In this document: positions 61,245 through 64,000 of the stretch, piece by piece
Position numbering within the stretch: the first letter of the stretch is position 1
Layout: each line of letters begins with the position of its first letter
NCBI GenBank assembly: GCA_964019415.1
Contig: OZ025878.1
Coordinates: 6,744,035 to 6,808,034 of the forward strand
Source: Ianthella basta
Taxonomy: Eukaryota > Porifera > Demospongiae > Verongiida > Ianthellidae
Length of the DNA stretch: 64,000 nucleotides
Direction: 5' to 3'
Notes under the pieces: generated by a model
Databases searched by the model: none
Seen by the model: the letters and a program-made list of their open reading frames with translations, nothing else
What the model was told of the DNA's origin: nothing
Program-made: the position numbers and the translations under genes

Positions 61245-61864
61245 TTTTTCTTTATGTTCGCACTATAGCACACTAGCGATATTAACGGTGCCAAACTATA
61301 ATAAAATTGTGGTGCAAATTTACCAAAACTTTATAGACAGTATAATTATATTATACTTTAGTAACATGTATCAACGGTGTTTAATAGGCTATAGATAAGT
61401 TTCTATTATATTCAAAAACATATATACTTATAGAAATCCAGTATGCATAAGGGTTACAAGCATTAATTATAGTTAGACGAATACACATGTGTATGCGCAT
61501 GTGCAGGATAAAGACACTGCATGTGAGATGTACGGTGACAGCTATGGTATGTAACTGTCACACTTGAGCTTGCATTGATCCCATGCGGATCGATATCCAT
61601 GCAGTAACAGGCTTAAGCATGCCCGCATGTGCAGGAAACCAATAGACCTATATGTATGTACATGTGTATATGCATGGTCAGGCATGATCGAGGTGTTAAT
61701 CACTCTTAACTTATAGTTGAACTAATTAATATTAAGCAAGCACAAAAAGTAACGCCAGAGTTAAATAATGGTTATAACCAAAGGGTACAAAAATTGGTGA
61801 ATAAATGAGGAGGAGGTAAATACCTGTTAAGTTAATAATATTGGATGTCACACAAGTCCTGATG
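61245..61864. other. Intergenic between convergent tyrosinase and the TRPC-like gene
   Basis: AT-rich. Nothing recognised. Confidence 0.45.
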
Positions 61865-63859
61865 CTATTCTACCTTCAACTTCCCCTTGTCAGCAGCTTG
61901 CTCCCTCGGGTTTGGAATCAAATCTGGAACACCACTATACATCCCAGTTGGACCATTTTCATCATCATCATCATCATCATCATCGGAGAGGTCAAATGAT
62001 GAGCCGCATGACGAGACATCCGAGAAGCTATCATTGACCAAGTCAGTTTTACGTGGTAGCGATCGCTTCTTCCACCACTTACGAATATGCTTGATGGCAA
62101 GGTAGCTGGGCCTATAACAGGGGCAGATGCAGAGGAGACACGCAAAGGCCATCCACTGCAAACAACGGTACACCAACAGCAGGAATGAACGCGCACAGTG
62201 GTACACCGGTTGTAGGAGCCAGTGCCCACAGCGGTACACCGGTTGTAGGAGCCAGTGCCCACAGCGGTACACCGGTTGTAGGAGCCAGTGCCCACAGCGG
62301 TACACCGGTTGTAGGAGCCAGTGCCCACAGCGGTACACTGGTTGTAGGAGCCAACATGCAGCCGAGTGGAACAGTCCCAAGGTGAAGCAGACGGCCATAT
62401 ACAGCCTTATGAGCAAACATCGGGTGCAGACATCTGCAGTAATGGAGAACGTGGCACATATTCACATACACATTGCATGCTATGTACAACAGTGTATGAC
62501 TTTTATAGCAGAAAGAAGTTGGAGATTAGGCTAAATACTTGTTAACATTGGGGGAGGACTGGGCAATTGTTGGGCAATCACGTAGCAGTGGGAACAGATT
62601 GAAATGTAAGACGTTTCGACCGCGAAGGTCTTCGGTAGTTACAATACGAAGACCTTCGCGGTTGAAACGTCTTACATTTCAATCTGTTCCCACTGCTACG
62701 TGATTGCCCAACAATTGCCCGGTCCTACCTATGCCGTAGCAATGAGCCTCTACCAAATCAACTGTAACATTGGGGGAGCTGCTCTATAGAGACTGGAGTG
62801 CATTCCTACTGTAGGAGAAAACTGCAGTGGGAAGTCCTGTGAGTGCTCAACTAATGTGGACATTGTGGAGCAGCCTTGGAACATGTACAGTAGATTGAAG
62901 ATGTCAATCTGCTAATCGAAATAACACAGAAGAGCGAGGGGCTACAACAAAATATCGTCATAAAAATAAGAATCTGCACGGCAAACGACATGTAGTCAAT
63001 CATGTACTTTCTACTGCACATGAGACTTCCAAAGTCTACAAGACAATTGCACTGAAGGAGGGACTCACATGGAAGGCAGACGAGCCACACAATCAGTCTG
63101 TACACAGGCAAGATGACCCAATCCATAACACGCTGCCTCCATCCTTTCTTGACGGGAGGCTGGTCCTGATGGATTGAAGGAGGGGAAGGTTAATGAAATG
63201 AGTGCATACTGTAGCTAGCACTGTAGCGTTCAACACAAAATAAAGCACTTCTACTGTCCTCAAAGCATGCTGTCTCTCAATCTCCCCACCATTACACACC
63301 TCAGAGCTTTGAGAAGGCTCATCACCACCTTCAATGGAATCCACAGCTGCCCGCACACAAACTGACACCTACATGGGGGTGGAAAGGGGAGGGGAGGGGA
63401 GGGGGAAGGGGAGGGGAGGGGAGGGGAGGAGACGAGAGGGGGAAGGGGGGGATGACAGAAGTCAGGTGACCTAACAAGACCAAACAAGATCAATATGTGC
63501 TGCATAGCACACCACAAAGTGCAGACACCGACTGGCAGTCTACTGGATGCAACAACACAATATACACACTTTCACTCTACTGTATACGTACGTATGTACG
63601 TATCTGTACAGTCAGCAAAGCACAGTATTCAATGTAGTGCAACAACAACACAGTACTCTTCTTAATGCAATCTCTATTCTAACATACGAACCTCCTCCAG
63701 CTTCCGAGCCACAGCCATGTAGCTACCCCCAGTTGCAGCAGTGGCCTTCACTTCAAGGACAATGCTGTTTGTGTGCTCCAAAACTTTCCTCAAAGCATCC
63801 TGGGTGCGCGCTCTCGTGCCATTGTCCTCGGTCACATGACACATCACATGACACCACTC
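61865..63859 (-). CDS. 3' part of a membrane-protein gene with TRPC-like first membrane helices (partial)
   Basis: Candidate exons on minus: 63859-63688, 63361-63248, 63165-63069 and 63035 to about 62971, and a terminal exon 62155-61865 with TAG. Phases fit if the donors are taken at ACA|GTAGAA (63248) and GCC|GTGCAG (near 62971), which are weak. The product has a helical segment (DALRKVLEHTNSIVLEVKA), then KKGWRQRVMDWVILPVYRLI and, over the next exon, CSRKYMIDYMSFA. The order resembles the pre-S1/S1 region of TRPC channels, where a hydrophobic segment is followed by KFxxHxxSY. The last exon adds a short hydrophobic stretch, KHIRKWWKKRS, an eight-Asp run and the end KGKLKVE. No pore region is visible, so it may be a truncated isoform or another family. 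The 5' end lies to the right of the window or beyond what I can see. Confidence 0.4.
62185..62355. repeat. Minisatellite, 33-bp unit, about 5 copies
   Basis: The unit is CACAGCGGTACACCGGTTGT + AGGAGCCAGTGCC. The central three copies are identical. It lies in the intron before the last exon of the minus-strand gene and keeps frames open by length. Confidence 0.9.
62556..62758. mobile_element. Foldback element, copy 2 (hairpin plus asymmetric tail)
   Basis: Hairpin arms GGGCAATTGTTGGGCAATCA … TGATTGCCCAACAATTGCCC with loop near 62640, then the same tail as copy 1 (CTATGCCGTAGCAATGAGCC, then TCTACCAAAT). GCAATCACGTAGCAGTG is shared with 41047-41256. The arms are even more perfect here, which suggests a younger insertion. 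Confidence 0.85.
63376..63455. repeat. GGGGA-rich simple repeat
   Basis: Repeats of GGGGAGGGGA on plus over about 80 bp, a potential G-quadruplex-forming tract on plus, within an intron of the minus-strand gene. Confidence 0.9.
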
Positions 63860-64000
63860 CTGGGGAGGGGAGGGGATAAGAGAATGCACATACAGTATTG
63901 GAGGCAAAGAGAGTTGAGCATTGTACACATATGCAAAATACACTGGCATGGCACACTTTGGTATGGCACCACGTGTAATTGCGTCCATTCACATGTATTG

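Overview
The window is animal nuclear DNA. Its genes have many short exons joined by GT-AG introns. (CA/GT)n tracts, minisatellites and foldback DNA elements are everywhere, and coding density is low. The gene content fits an early-branching invertebrate, most likely a marine sponge: CARD proteins fused to helical modules, SRCR receptors, a tyrosinase, and an expanded biliverdin-reductase-B-like family. The species is an inference. No RNA genes or CRISPR arrays were seen.

Layout. (1) 1-30,700 is a tandem segmental duplication of the unit [CARD/coiled-coil gene + EIF2B1]. The upstream copy supplies only the last exon of its CARD gene (167-226) and a decayed EIF2B1 pseudogene (865-5738). The downstream copy has a complete CARD gene (6554-23589) and an intact 10-exon EIF2B1 (24946-30685). 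(2) 31,300-43,500 holds six complete biliverdin-reductase-B-like genes (five on minus, one on plus) plus one broken exon copy. All six proteins end in a CaaX-type prenylation box. (3) 43,300-45,400 has two tandem copies of a block in which a reductase first exon (minus) faces a small PPxY membrane-protein gene (plus). (4) 46,159-49,239 is a two-domain SRCR receptor gene. (5) 49,300-59,500 is gene-poor, with foldback elements, a 39-bp minisatellite and an eleven-unit satellite of about 320 bp. (6) 59,628-61,244 is an intronless secreted tyrosinase. (7) 61,865-63,859 is the 3' part of a minus-strand membrane-protein gene with TRPC-like features.

The most unusual feature lies in the 3' half of the CARD gene (about 12.8-22.4 kb). 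It is a long alternating array in which a 3' splice-site-like sequence (…CAG) and a 5' splice-site-like sequence (GTGAGT) are separated by exactly three bases. I count about 45 such triplets, plus seven places where AG meets GT with nothing between. The exon before the array ends in phase 0 and the terminal exon starts in phase 0, so any number of triplets could be included without changing frame. Repeat units that are nearly identical over about 200 bp differ mainly in the triplets. I propose an array of single-codon microexons able to diversify the linker between the coiled coil and the C-terminal tail of a CARD protein. This needs RNA evidence.
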